A stretch of 64,000 bases of DNA, taken from assembly GCF_017426705.2 (NCBI RefSeq), contig NZ_CP147251.1, positions 1,092,501 through 1,156,500 on the forward strand. The letters are read 5' to 3'. How positions within the stretch are numbered: the stretch's first letter is position 1; the number at the start of each line of letters is the position of its first letter. Below, one piece after another: positions 6,600 to 15,074 of the stretch. Source of the DNA: Enterococcus sp. DIV2402 (lineage in GTDB: Bacteria; Bacillota; Bacilli; Lactobacillales; Enterococcaceae). A model generated the notes under the pieces. It was not told where the DNA came from, did not search any database, and saw only the letters and a list, made by a program, of their open reading frames with translations. Both the position numbers and the translations under genes were made by a program.

Positions 6600-7604
6600 G
6601 TGCCGACAAAAAGAAGAGATCCTTTTTTTGATAATGCTAAATTTTTATTAATGATTTTAGTTGTTTTTGGACATTTATTACAGCCCTTTATTGCTGAGGC
6701 AAAGTGGAGCAATGATCTGTACTTTACAATTTATACATTCCATATGCCAGCGTTCATTTTCATTTCAGGGTATTTTGCAAAATCGTTCGATTACAAAAAA
6801 GGGCAACAGGTACGTATTAGTTTTCAAAAATTTATTTTGCCATATATTTTATTTCAATGGCTTTATTCATTATTTTATTGGCTGATTGGTACAAATGATT
6901 CCTTTTCGTTTCAATTACATGTACCCAATTGGTCACTGTGGTTTTTAATTAGTTCTTTTTTTTGGCAACTTTCATTGTATTTTTTCCAAAAAGTTTCGCC
7001 TAAAGTGGGAATTACCGTCAGCATTTTACTTAGTCTGTTAGTAGGGTATTTACCTTTTATCGGTCGTGAGTTAACGCTACAGCGCACGGTTGTTTTCTTA
7101 CCATTTTTTGTGATGGGCTACTATTTACAAAATGGTAGTGTGGAACGATTTGAAAAAATGAAAAATCGCAAGTGGTTGGCTTTAGCATTTGTAGGTGTTT
7201 ATGGGTTAATTCATTGGATTGGACCTGTTAATAAATACATTTTCTTTGGTTCGAAACCTTATGAAGATTTCTTGAACTTTCCTGAGTGGGGCGCAATGGT
7301 GCGAATTGTGACCTTGGTATTAGGTTGTATAGGTATTTTGGCATTTTTTGCTTGTGTACCAACAAAAGAAACGTTTTATACTTCTTGTGGGAAATACACG
7401 ATGGTTGCGTACCTCTTGCATGGCTTTTTTGTTCAAGGTGTGCGTGGCATTTCAGGGGATTTTATTCCATTCAACGGTCTAACATTAGTTTTAATTTTCT
7501 TAGCAAGTATCGGTTTAACCTACGTCTTGGCGAGTAAACCAGTGGGAGAAGCGTATGCTGGAATTGAACAACGAATGTTAGGAACGAATCGAAAAAGCAG
7601 ATAG
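6600..7604 (+). CDS. Acyltransferase 3 family membrane protein
   Basis: This integral membrane protein of about 334 residues has roughly ten hydrophobic segments. The N-terminal 'FDNAKFLLMILVVFGHLL' carries the conserved histidine of the acyltransferase-3 (OafA/YrhL, fucose O-acetylase-like) family, and 'FHMPAFIFISGYF' is the second family motif. Such enzymes O-acylate cell-wall or surface glycans or small molecules; the acceptor here is unknown. The start is uncertain: GTG at 6600 (AGGTG six bases upstream) is preferred over GTG at 6591, which overlaps the ribosome-binding site. An ATG at 6597 is out of frame. Confidence 0.8.
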   Translation: MPTKRRDPFFDNAKFLLMILVVFGHLLQPFIAEAKWSNDLYFTIYTFHMPAFIFISGYFAKSFDYKKGQQVRISFQKFILPYILFQWLYSLFYWLIGTNDSFSFQLHVPNWSLWFLISSFFWQLSLYFFQKVSPKVGITVSILLSLLVGYLPFIGRELTLQRTVVFLPFFVMGYYLQNGSVERFEKMKNRKWLALAFVGVYGLIHWIGPVNKYIFFGSKPYEDFLNFPEWGAMVRIVTLVLGCIGILAFFACVPTKETFYTSCGKYTMVAYLLHGFFVQGVRGISGDFIPFNGLTLVLIFLASIGLTYVLASKPVGEAYAGIEQRMLGTNRKSR

Positions 7605-7615
7605 TATGGCATCGG

Positions 7616-7644
7616 TTGTTTTTCTAAAATAGGAGGAGTAGAAT
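7616..7644 (+). promoter_or_regulatory. Promoter of pepC
   Basis: -35 TTGTTT (7616-7621), 17-bp spacer and -10 TAGAAT (7639-7644). Confidence 0.6.
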
Positions 7645-7671
7645 AAACACTAGAGTAAAGGAGATGTTAGT

Positions 7672-9000
7672 ATGTCTGAAATTACCAAAGAATTAACGCA
7701 AAAATTTGCGTCAGACTTTAAAGACAATAAGAAACAACAGGCCTTACAACGTGGGGTCGTGAAAAATGGGATTCGTGCATCAGCTGAAAATGTCAGCGCA
7801 CAAGTCAACAATGTCCCTGTATTTTCTGTAGATGTAAAAACAGGAAAAGTGGCTAATCAAAAACAATCTGGACGTTGCTGGATGTTTGCGGCATTGAATA
7901 CATTCCGTCATAAAATGTTAAATCAATTTAATTTGAAAGAATTTGAACTCTCTCAAAACTATACTTTTTTCTGGGATAAATATGAGAAAGCCAATTATTT
8001 TTATGAAAATATTTTAGCGACTGCCAGTCAAGAATTAACTAGTCGAAAGGTTGCTTTTTTATTACAAACGCCTCAACAAGATGGCGGTCAATGGGATATG
8101 ATTGTTTCGATTTTCCAAAAATATGGTGTCGTGCCAAAAACAGCGATGCCAGAAAGTAACAGTTCGTCTAGTTCACGTGAGTTAAATACGTATTTAAATA
8201 AAAAATTACGTAAAGATGCGTCTGTGTTACGTCGTTTGGTGGCTGATGGGAAAACGTCTGAAGAAATTCAAACGATTAAAGCAACCCTGTTACAGGAAGT
8301 ATATAATTTTTTAGCAATTTCGTTAGGAACACCGCCAGAAACATTCGATTTTGAATATCGCGATGACGAACAAGCATATCACTTAGATCGTGGTTTAACG
8401 CCACAAAGTTTCTATGAAAAATATGTGGGCGTTAATTTAGACGATTATGTCAGCATTATCAATGCACCTACTACAGATAAACCTTACAATCAATCTTATA
8501 CGGTAGAAATGTTAGGAAATGTCGTTGGTGGCAAAGAAGTAAAATACTTAAATGTCGATATGGAAATGTTTAAAAAACTAGCTATCGCCCAATTAGAACA
8601 AGGCGAATCAGTTTGGTTTGGTTGTGATGTCGGTCAATCATCCACACGCGATACAGGCATTATGTCTTTAGATGCGTATGATGTAAATGACTTGTTTGAT
8701 GTTGACTTTGATATGACAAAAGCTGAACGTCTTGATTATGGTGAAAGTTTAATGACGCATGCGATGGTTTTAACTGGTGTAGACTTAGTTGATGGTCAAT
8801 CAACTAAATGGAAAGTTGAAAATAGTTGGGGTGAAAAAGTTGGGGACAAAGGATTCTTTGTCGCAAGTGATGCCTGGATGGACGAGTATACGTATCAAAT
8901 CGTAGTACGTAAAGATTTATTAACGGCAGAGCAACTAGCAGCCTTTGCAGCAGAGCCAACTGTTTTAGCCCCTTGGGATCCAATGGGCGCATTAGCATAA
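7672..9000 (+). CDS. pepC: Aminopeptidase C (bleomycin hydrolase family, C1B)
   Basis: This 442-residue cytoplasmic papain-fold aminopeptidase trims N-terminal residues from oligopeptides in amino acid nutrition. The catalytic set is visible: Cys69 in QSGRCWMFAALN, His363 in LMTHAMVLTG and Asn384 in KVENSWGE. The length is typical of lactic-acid-bacterial PepC. The very C-terminus ends in alanine, as in family members where the tail enters the active site. AAAGGAG precedes the ATG by eight bases. It has its own promoter and terminator. Confidence 0.96.
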   Translation: MSEITKELTQKFASDFKDNKKQQALQRGVVKNGIRASAENVSAQVNNVPVFSVDVKTGKVANQKQSGRCWMFAALNTFRHKMLNQFNLKEFELSQNYTFFWDKYEKANYFYENILATASQELTSRKVAFLLQTPQQDGGQWDMIVSIFQKYGVVPKTAMPESNSSSSSRELNTYLNKKLRKDASVLRRLVADGKTSEEIQTIKATLLQEVYNFLAISLGTPPETFDFEYRDDEQAYHLDRGLTPQSFYEKYVGVNLDDYVSIINAPTTDKPYNQSYTVEMLGNVVGGKEVKYLNVDMEMFKKLAIAQLEQGESVWFGCDVGQSSTRDTGIMSLDAYDVNDLFDVDFDMTKAERLDYGESLMTHAMVLTGVDLVDGQSTKWKVENSWGEKVGDKGFFVASDAWMDEYTYQIVVRKDLLTAEQLAAFAAEPTVLAPWDPMGALA

Positions 9001-9006
9001 AGAAGA

Positions 9007-9034
9007 AAAGCAGTCGTGAGAACGACTGCTTTTT
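9007..9034 (+). terminator. Terminator of pepC
   Basis: AAAGCAGTCGT (9007-9017) pairs with ACGACTGCTTT (9022-9032) around GAGA, with a T run. Confidence 0.9.
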
Positions 9035-9266
9035 ATTTATGATACGAAATAATTTGTAATTTGGATCATGGATTGACTGGTACTAAAACAGCTAAAGGAG
9101 ATTAAACAGAAGTATAAAAATGAACAATCTATTTGTGCGTGATAAAATGTAGCAGTTGAGCAGCTTTTTATATAATTTCTTTGATAACTATATGGATTTT
9201 TTTTTACAAAGGAACCAATTTTTCTAAAAAACTATTTGGAAATAATATGAATATAAGTTCATGTAT

Positions 9267-9295
9267 TAGACAATCGTTTCTTGCTTCGATATAAT
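9267..9295 (+). promoter_or_regulatory. Promoter of the cystine transporter with a ~120-nt leader
   Basis: -35 TAGACA (9267-9272), 17-bp spacer and perfect -10 TATAAT (9290-9295) give a start near 9302. The leader to the ATG at 9426 is about 124 nt and contains small hairpins (CTAATGA/TCATTAG and TCCGT-TG-ACGGA) but matches no riboswitch class that I recognise. The stretch 9035-9266 shows nothing I can support. Confidence 0.65.
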
Positions 9296-9425
9296 AATAA
9301 CGTCACTAATGATTCTTTCACACGCATTTTCATTAGAGTGAACTGTTGGAGAATGGTCACTAGGAACCTTTACTTCCGTTGACGGACTTGTCATTTTCGC
9401 GTGAAAAAACAAAGGAGGAACACAA

Positions 9426-10817
9426 ATGACAAATCTGCTCACAGTATTAATTATTCTTATTTTTGCTGCTATTTTATATGTCTTTTATCGGATGCAAAAG
9501 AAACATGTCAAATTCTCGACTCGAGTATTTACTGGTTTATTTGCCGGAATTATTTTTGGAGGTGCCTTACAATTAATTTGGGGAACAGAAAGCCCGATTG
9601 TAACGCAATCACTTGATTGGATTAAATTAGTTGGTAATGGATATGTTGCTTTATTACAAATGTTAATCATGCCCTTAGTTTTTGTTTCAATTGTCAGTGC
9701 GTTTACACGCATGAAAGAAAGTGGCAAAATTGGTAAAATTAGCTTTACAGTATTAGCAACGTTATTAGGAACAACTGCTATTTCAGCGTTAATTGGAATT
9801 GTCATGGTAATGGTTTTCCAATTAGATGGAGCAACTTTTACAGAAGGTGCAGCTGAAACAGCACGTATTGCGGAAATTACGCAACGTCAAGCTGAAGTTC
9901 AAAATTTATCGATTCCACAACAAATTTTATCATTTATTCCACGTAATGTATTTGCTGATTTAGCAGGAACACGTGCAACAAGTACGATTGGCGTAGTTAT
10001 ATTTTCTGCGTTTGTCGGAGTTGCTTATCTAGGAATTAAACGCAAATCACCAAAAGAAGCTGAATTTTTCTTTAATTTAATGGAAAGCTTGTATAAAATT
10101 GTCATGCGTATTGTAACCCTAGTGTTACGTTTAACTCCATATGGTGTGTTTGCATTAATGACGAACGTTTTAGCAACCAGTGATTTTAAAGCGATTGTTA
10201 ACTTAGGCGTCTTTATCATTGCTTCGTATGCGGCTTTGATTTTAGTATTAATTGTTCATTCAATTATTTTAGCAAGTGTGAAAGTTAGTCCAATTACGTA
10301 CTTCAAAAAAGCGTTCCCTGCTTTAAGTTTTGCGTTTACCTCACGTTCAAGTGCAGGTACATTACCAATGAACATTGAAACGCAACGTCGTGCATTAGGT
10401 GTGGATGAAGCGACCGCTAACTTTGCTGGAAGTTTTGGGATTTCAATTGGTCAAAATGGTTGTGCTGGTGTGTACCCAGCGATGTTGGCAACTATGGTGG
10501 CACCAACTGTCGGGATTAATATTTTTGATTGGCAATTTATCGTTATGTTAATTGCAATCGTGACAATTAGTTCTTTTGGCGTAGCTGGTGTCGGTGGTGG
10601 AGCAACCTTTGCTTCATTGATCGTATTAGGTGCAATGAACTTACCAGTAGCAATTGTCGGCTTAGTTATCTCTGTAGAACCATTAATTGATATGGCGCGT
10701 ACCTTGGTGAACGTAAGTGATAGTATGGTCGCTGGTGTGGTAACAAGCTCTCGAATTAACGAATTAGATCGAAGCGTGTTAAATGATCCAAATGCTGTAA
10801 TTAGCGGAAACGAATAA
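9426..10817 (+). CDS. tcyP: L-cystine uptake carrier, DAACS (SLC1) family, TcyP-like
   Basis: This 463-residue sodium- or proton-coupled symporter of the dicarboxylate/amino acid:cation family has about eight membrane helices plus re-entrant loops. The serine-rich loop 'TSRSSAGTLPMNIETQ' (around residues 310-325) and the following 'GCAGVYPAMLATMVAP' are the substrate-binding hairpin and helix motifs. Overall length and sequence best fit the TcyP/YhcL cystine carriers rather than glutamate carriers, which carry NMDG-type motifs. AAAGGAGG lies eight bases before the ATG. It is monocistronic with a long leader. Confidence 0.85.
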   Translation: MTNLLTVLIILIFAAILYVFYRMQKKHVKFSTRVFTGLFAGIIFGGALQLIWGTESPIVTQSLDWIKLVGNGYVALLQMLIMPLVFVSIVSAFTRMKESGKIGKISFTVLATLLGTTAISALIGIVMVMVFQLDGATFTEGAAETARIAEITQRQAEVQNLSIPQQILSFIPRNVFADLAGTRATSTIGVVIFSAFVGVAYLGIKRKSPKEAEFFFNLMESLYKIVMRIVTLVLRLTPYGVFALMTNVLATSDFKAIVNLGVFIIASYAALILVLIVHSIILASVKVSPITYFKKAFPALSFAFTSRSSAGTLPMNIETQRRALGVDEATANFAGSFGISIGQNGCAGVYPAMLATMVAPTVGINIFDWQFIVMLIAIVTISSFGVAGVGGGATFASLIVLGAMNLPVAIVGLVISVEPLIDMARTLVNVSDSMVAGVVTSSRINELDRSVLNDPNAVISGNE

Positions 10818-10819
10818 TC

Positions 10820-10848
10820 AGAAGAGTGCGTGTGCTCTTCTTTTTTTT
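10820..10848 (+). terminator. Terminator of tcyP
   Basis: AGAAGAG pairs with CTCTTCT around an eight-base loop, followed by seven T's. Confidence 0.85.
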
Positions 10849-10881
10849 GTTAGGATTATGAACAAACAAGGAGGAATTGAT

Positions 10882-11619
10882 TTGGCAACAAAATATACGA
10901 CACCACATGATGTCGTCGCTTACGAATGTGATGTCAATGGAACTATGAAATTATCCACAATGATTGCTGTAGCGATTAAAGTTTCAGAAGAGCAAAGCAA
11001 TCAATTAAATCGAGGATCAGATTTCGTTCAACAATTTGGATTGACCTGGATTGTTACAAATTATCAATTTTTTATTACTCGATTACCAAAAGCAGGCGAA
11101 AAAATTAATGTAACTACACAAGCACAAGAATACAATAAGTATTTCTGTTATCGACATTTTTGGATTACGACACAAGATGGCGAAGAATTAGTGCGTATAG
11201 CAACAATTTTTGCATTAATGAATCTTGAAACAAGAAAAATGAGTAGTGTACCTAGCGAAATTATCGAACCGTATGAAAGCGAGAAAATCACAAAAATTAA
11301 ACGTTATCCTAAAATCGATAAAGTTGAACATGGAGTGAGTTTACCATTTCGTGTGCGTTTTTATGATATTGATGGGAATCAGCACGTGAATAATTCGATT
11401 TATTTTAATTGGATGATGGATGTGTTGGGCTATGATTTTTTAACGTCGCATGTACCAACATATCTGAATATTCGTTTTGATAAAGAAGTCGAATATGGTA
11501 ATGAAGTTGAAAGTCATTATGAAATTCTACAAGAAGAAGGCATCAAAAGTCGTCATGAAATTCGGATTGGCGATCAAACTTATTGTGAAGCGCTAATTGA
11601 ATGGCAAACAAAAGCTTAA
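10882..11619 (+). CDS. Acyl-ACP thioesterase (FatA/TE14 family)
   Basis: This 245-residue protein with two hot-dog domains hydrolyses acyl-acyl carrier protein to release fatty acids. The TTG at 10882 is taken as the start because a full AAGGAGG (10868-10874) stands seven bases before it. An ATG at 10858 gives eight extra residues but would place the Shine-Dalgarno inside the coding region. The first domain ends near residue 130 ('FALMNLETRKMSSVPSEI'). The second carries 'RFYDIDGNQHVNNSIYFNWMMD' spanning residues of about 150-175, whose Asn and His match the family's catalytic Asn/His positions. It is monocistronic. Confidence 0.87.
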   Translation: MATKYTTPHDVVAYECDVNGTMKLSTMIAVAIKVSEEQSNQLNRGSDFVQQFGLTWIVTNYQFFITRLPKAGEKINVTTQAQEYNKYFCYRHFWITTQDGEELVRIATIFALMNLETRKMSSVPSEIIEPYESEKITKIKRYPKIDKVEHGVSLPFRVRFYDIDGNQHVNNSIYFNWMMDVLGYDFLTSHVPTYLNIRFDKEVEYGNEVESHYEILQEEGIKSRHEIRIGDQTYCEALIEWQTKA

Positions 11620-11698
11620 AAAACTAGCTGAACGCTAGAGAGTGAAAACCTGCTGGATTGCAGGAGTAGTCACCCTATCGTTCGGCTAGTTTACTTTT
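11618..11698. terminator. Large nested hairpin, bidirectional terminator between convergent genes
   Basis: A 14-bp outer stem (11621-11634 with 11679-11692, one G-U) encloses an inner GTGA/TCAC and a CCTGC-TGGATT-GCAGG hairpin. On the minus strand the outer stem is followed by TTTTTT, which would end the asparaginase transcript. On the plus strand it is followed by a broken T run. The internal structure is more elaborate than a simple terminator needs. Confidence 0.7.
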
Positions 11699-11724
11699 AT
11701 CCAAAATTTGGTCACAATCCCGTT

Positions 11725-12693
11725 TTAATGTTCCATAAAATAATGGAATTCTTCTGAAGTGAGCTGACTATTTTTAGCAATCAACAATTTAATTCGGGCT
11801 TTTTGACTATTAATACTATTGCAAAAGATAACGCCCATCTTTTGTAATTCACTGCCGCCACCTTGGTAATCATAGACTGGTTCAGCAATCCCGTTAAAGC
11901 AACGTGATACCAAAACAACAGGGATTTGTTTTGCTAACATTTTTTGAAGAGGAGGTAACGTTTCAGGGGGTAAATTTCCTGCACCTAAGGCCTCGATGAC
12001 TAGACCGTCAATATCGGTTTGAACAAGTCCTTCAAATAATTCACCATGCATTCCGGCATAGGCTTTTACGATGGGAATTAGCCCATCTACCTTAGAGACA
12101 TCCCAATGTGGTGTTTCGACAAGTCGTTGCATAAATAAAATTCGATTTTTGCTCACGAGGCCGATGGGACCTAATGTGGGCGTTCGGAAAGTTGCAACAT
12201 TGGTCGTGTGGGTTTTTGTAACATAACGTGCAGAATGAATTTCATCATTCATTACGACTAATACACCTTGATGAATGGCTTCAGGACAGGCAGCTACACG
12301 AATGGCACTTTCAAAATTGTAGAGACCATCACTGCCTAGTTCGTTACTTGAACGCATTGCGCCAGTAATTACGATGGGGAGGTGATTTCCAATAGTTGTA
12401 TCTAAAAAGAAAGCTGTTTCTTCTAAAGTATCTGTTCCATGCGTAATGACAACACTATCAATTCCTGCCAGTTTAGCCGCTTGAATCCGTTCTTTAATTT
12501 TTAACATATGTGTTGGCGTAATGTGTGGACTTGGAAGATTGAAGATATCTTCCACGATTAATTCAACATCCTCAGGAACATTAATTGTAGCGTCCATTAA
12601 AGGATTTGCTACATCTGGACTGACACCACCAGTTAAGGCATCTTCTTTCATGGCAATCGTGCCACCAGTATGGAGAACAAGTATTTTTTTCAT
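11725..12693 (-). CDS. ansA: Type I L-asparaginase
   Basis: This 322-residue cytoplasmic enzyme hydrolyses L-asparagine to aspartate and ammonia. The first catalytic threonine is in 'HTGGTIAMK' close to the start. The second motif 'THGTDTLEETA' (about residue 80) carries the Thr-Asp pair. The start is the ATG at 12693 with GCGAGG seven bases upstream. The frame extends eight residues further to an ATG at 12717, but without a ribosome-binding site. It is monocistronic and converges on the thioesterase gene, sharing its terminator. Confidence 0.93.
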   Translation of the reverse strand: MKKILVLHTGGTIAMKEDALTGGVSPDVANPLMDATINVPEDVELIVEDIFNLPSPHITPTHMLKIKERIQAAKLAGIDSVVITHGTDTLEETAFFLDTTIGNHLPIVITGAMRSSNELGSDGLYNFESAIRVAACPEAIHQGVLVVMNDEIHSARYVTKTHTTNVATFRTPTLGPIGLVSKNRILFMQRLVETPHWDVSKVDGLIPIVKAYAGMHGELFEGLVQTDIDGLVIEALGAGNLPPETLPPLQKMLAKQIPVVLVSRCFNGIAEPVYDYQGGGSELQKMGVIFCNSINSQKARIKLLIAKNSQLTSEEFHYFMEH

Positions 12694-12837
12694 ATAAAAA
12701 CCTCGCTTTTTTGACATGCAGTCTCAGTGTATCGTAAAGCTTAAAAAAAGGAAATTAAAACCACCAAAGAAAGAACTGTTGCGAAATAAATAAATTCTCT
12801 TTATAATTACTTTAACTTTCAAAAAGTAGGTGAGAGC

Positions 12838-13668
12838 ATGATTCGCATCGGTTGTACGAGTTTTAAAGAACATACATATTTAACTGGAAAAAAAGAAACC
12901 ACCCTTTATGAATACGCCGGCTATTTTCCTTTAGTTGAAATGGATACAGGCTTTTATTTTATTCCTTCGCGTTCCAATATTGAAGGGTGGCTGAAGCAAG
13001 TACCTGAACAATTTCGTTTTATTGTAAAAGTACAAAAAGTATTCACAAAGCATCAAGAATTGGAAGAAGGACAGACGCTAACCGAGCTAGCTGAGCAATT
13101 GAAAAGCAATATGGCACCGATGCTTGAATCGGGTCGTTTGTTTTGTTTATTAGCACAATTTCCCGCCACTTTTAAATGTACTAGAGAAAATGTGGATTAT
13201 CTGCGGATTTTACGGCAATTATTTCAAGACTGGCCGATTGCAATTGAGTTTCGAGACCGTAGTTGGTATGAAGAGAAGTATATTGAAGGAACGCGTAATT
13301 TTATGAAAAACCATCGTTTCTCGTTAGTTGTTGTTGATGAACCTAAAAAATTATCCACAACAGTTCCACTCGATCCGTATGTAACCAATGAGGACTTTAC
13401 CTTTTTCCGTTTTCATGGTCGCAATGATATGGGGTGGACTGCTACCGGACCGGATGCTCAAAAAGTTCGGACCAATTATCGTTACAATGCCGAAGAACTG
13501 ACTGAATTACAACGTGCAGTCGAATCAGCTAAAGAAAAAAGTAAAGAAATAGCTGTGATCTTTAATAATAATGCTGGTGGCGATGCAGCAGAAAATGCCA
13601 TAGAATTCAAACGTCGCTTAGATTTAGATTATGACGAATTGAATCCCAGTCAGTTAGAGTTATTCTAA
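12838..13668 (+). CDS. DUF72 (YecE-like) TIM-barrel protein
   Basis: This 276-residue protein begins 'MIRIGCTSFKEHTY' and continues with 'VEMDTGFYFIPS' and 'PEQFRFIVKVQKVFTKH', the conserved N-terminal strands of DUF72. Later come 'IAIEFRDRSWY' and 'FFRFHGRNDMGW'. The family has a TIM barrel related to xylose isomerase-type enzymes and no established activity. GTAGGTGAG precedes the ATG. It heads a same-strand run with a HAD phosphatase and a MazG-like protein (gaps 23 and 8 bp), so the three are probably co-transcribed. Confidence 0.85.
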   Translation: MIRIGCTSFKEHTYLTGKKETTLYEYAGYFPLVEMDTGFYFIPSRSNIEGWLKQVPEQFRFIVKVQKVFTKHQELEEGQTLTELAEQLKSNMAPMLESGRLFCLLAQFPATFKCTRENVDYLRILRQLFQDWPIAIEFRDRSWYEEKYIEGTRNFMKNHRFSLVVVDEPKKLSTTVPLDPYVTNEDFTFFRFHGRNDMGWTATGPDAQKVRTNYRYNAEELTELQRAVESAKEKSKEIAVIFNNNAGGDAAENAIEFKRRLDLDYDELNPSQLELF

Positions 13669-13691
13669 TGATAGAAGAGGTAGGTGAATAG

Positions 13692-14528
13692 ATGATTAAA
13701 GCGATATTTTTTGATATTGATGGTACGTTGATTTCTACTAACGGTACCATATTAGATAGTACGAAACGAGCAATTGCGCAAGCTCAAAAAAATGGTATTT
13801 TGTGTGGGGTTTCTACTGGACGTGGACCAGAAAGTGTGGAGCGAATTGTTCGCGAATTGAATTTAGATATGTTTATTACATATAATGGTCAGCTGGTTTA
13901 TACGAAAGATCAAACGATTTATGCACGCCCTTTTGAAAAAGCGGTGGTTGATGAAATTGTGGCGTATGCCGATAGAAATTCACGTCAATTAATGTTAGGC
14001 GGTCGATATCATATGGAAGGAAGTTTGACGATGCGTATCGGCCAATCAGGCTTTGTCCGTCGCATGATTCGTTTTGTCCCACGTTGGTTTCCGATTCGAG
14101 GGATGAAACTAGCATTACAGCGATACAGTCCGAATCGCCGTTCAAATCGGTATTCAAAGTTGGCAATTTTGAACGAGCCGATTTACCAATGTGTGATGCT
14201 AAGTGGTGAGTATGAGGTAGAAAAATTTCAACAAGCTTTTCCTCATTGTGATTTACAACGTTCTAATCCGTATACAGTAGATATCGTACCCAAGGGGGGA
14301 TCAAAACTGCGTGGGATTCAATTTTTCTTAGCACATACAGGTATTGAATTGGCAGAAGCGATGGTTTTTGGTGATCATTGGAATGATATTGAGATGATTA
14401 AAGGAGTTGGAATTGGCGTTTCTATGGGCAATGGGAAGGAAGAGACGAAACAAGCCGCTGATTTTGTAACAGCGAGTAATAATGAAGATGGTATTGAAAA
14501 AGCATTACGTCATTTTCAGTTAATTTAG
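13692..14528 (+). CDS. HAD-superfamily Cof-type phosphatase
   Basis: This 278-residue protein has motif I 'FFDIDGTLI' (nucleophile Asp9), motif II serine/threonine in 'GVSTGRG', motif III lysine in 'VPKGGSK' and motif IV 'FGDHWNDIEM'. The C2-type cap lies between motifs II and III. Motif IV has His-Trp where most relatives have Gly-x. The substrate is unknown; Cof proteins act on phosphosugars, nucleotides or cofactor phosphates. AGGTGAATAG precedes the start. It sits in the middle of a three-gene run. Confidence 0.88.
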   Translation: MIKAIFFDIDGTLISTNGTILDSTKRAIAQAQKNGILCGVSTGRGPESVERIVRELNLDMFITYNGQLVYTKDQTIYARPFEKAVVDEIVAYADRNSRQLMLGGRYHMEGSLTMRIGQSGFVRRMIRFVPRWFPIRGMKLALQRYSPNRRSNRYSKLAILNEPIYQCVMLSGEYEVEKFQQAFPHCDLQRSNPYTVDIVPKGGSKLRGIQFFLAHTGIELAEAMVFGDHWNDIEMIKGVGIGVSMGNGKEETKQAADFVTASNNEDGIEKALRHFQLI

Positions 14529-14536
14529 GAGGAAAC

Positions 14537-15055
14537 ATGAAACCATTTGAAATGACAGAAGAATTTCACCGCACATTTGATGCAAGGCAACCGGCTGTTC
14601 CTACGGCATTTAGTAAAGACGATGCATTGCACCGAGCAGGATTTAAAGCAGAAGAGCTGGTTGAATTTTTATATGCAGCTAGTGAGAATAGTCCAGAACT
14701 TTTCTCAAACTTAGTGGATGGACTCCATCAAGCAGTGGACCAAGCCCAAGAAAAGGTCTTAAAAAAAGAAAAAATTGTTGAGCCTTTAGTGGATCAAGTG
14801 GATGCTTTAATCGATGTATTATACTTCACGTATGGTTCCTTTTCATTGTTAGGTGTCGATCCTGAACCAATTATGGAAATTGTCCATCAAGCTAATATGG
14901 GGAAATTATTTCCTGATGGTAAACCTCGTTACGACCCAGTAACCAATAAGGTGTTAAAACCAGATAACTGGGAAGCGGACTATGCACCAGAAGCTAAAAT
15001 CAAAGCAGAAATCGAACGACAACAGGTAATAAAAGAAAATCAGCGTCCTCAATAA
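14537..15055 (+). CDS. MazG-like / PRA-PH superfamily nucleotide pyrophosphohydrolase
   Basis: This 172-residue all-alpha protein has acidic metal-binding helices: 'FKAEELVEFLYAA' (near residue 36) and 'QVDALIDVLYFTYG' (near residue 90), matching the ExxE...ExxD layout of the PRA-PH/MazG fold. The C-terminal part 'LFPDGKPRYDPVTNKVLKPD' is typical of the Cof-associated subgroup. It probably hydrolyses a nucleoside triphosphate or related pyrophosphate; the substrate is unknown. AGGAGG is just upstream, overlapping the HAD stop. It is the last gene of the DUF72-HAD run. Confidence 0.78.
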   Translation: MKPFEMTEEFHRTFDARQPAVPTAFSKDDALHRAGFKAEELVEFLYAASENSPELFSNLVDGLHQAVDQAQEKVLKKEKIVEPLVDQVDALIDVLYFTYGSFSLLGVDPEPIMEIVHQANMGKLFPDGKPRYDPVTNKVLKPDNWEADYAPEAKIKAEIERQQVIKENQRPQ

Positions 15056-15072
15056 GAAGGCGCTGATTTTTT
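15036..15072. terminator. Bidirectional terminator between MazG-like gene and aspartokinase
   Basis: AAAATCAGCG (15036-15045, inside the 3' end of the MazG-like gene) pairs with CGCTGATTTT (15061-15070). T runs are present on the plus strand and A-rich sequence on the other. Confidence 0.75.
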
Positions 15073-15074
15073 AT

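Noticed and set aside
10950-10960. TTATCCACA sequences (also near 13350) as DnaA boxes
   Set aside because: Both are single copies inside coding regions; there is no cluster, AT-rich unwinding region or dnaA/dnaN nearby.
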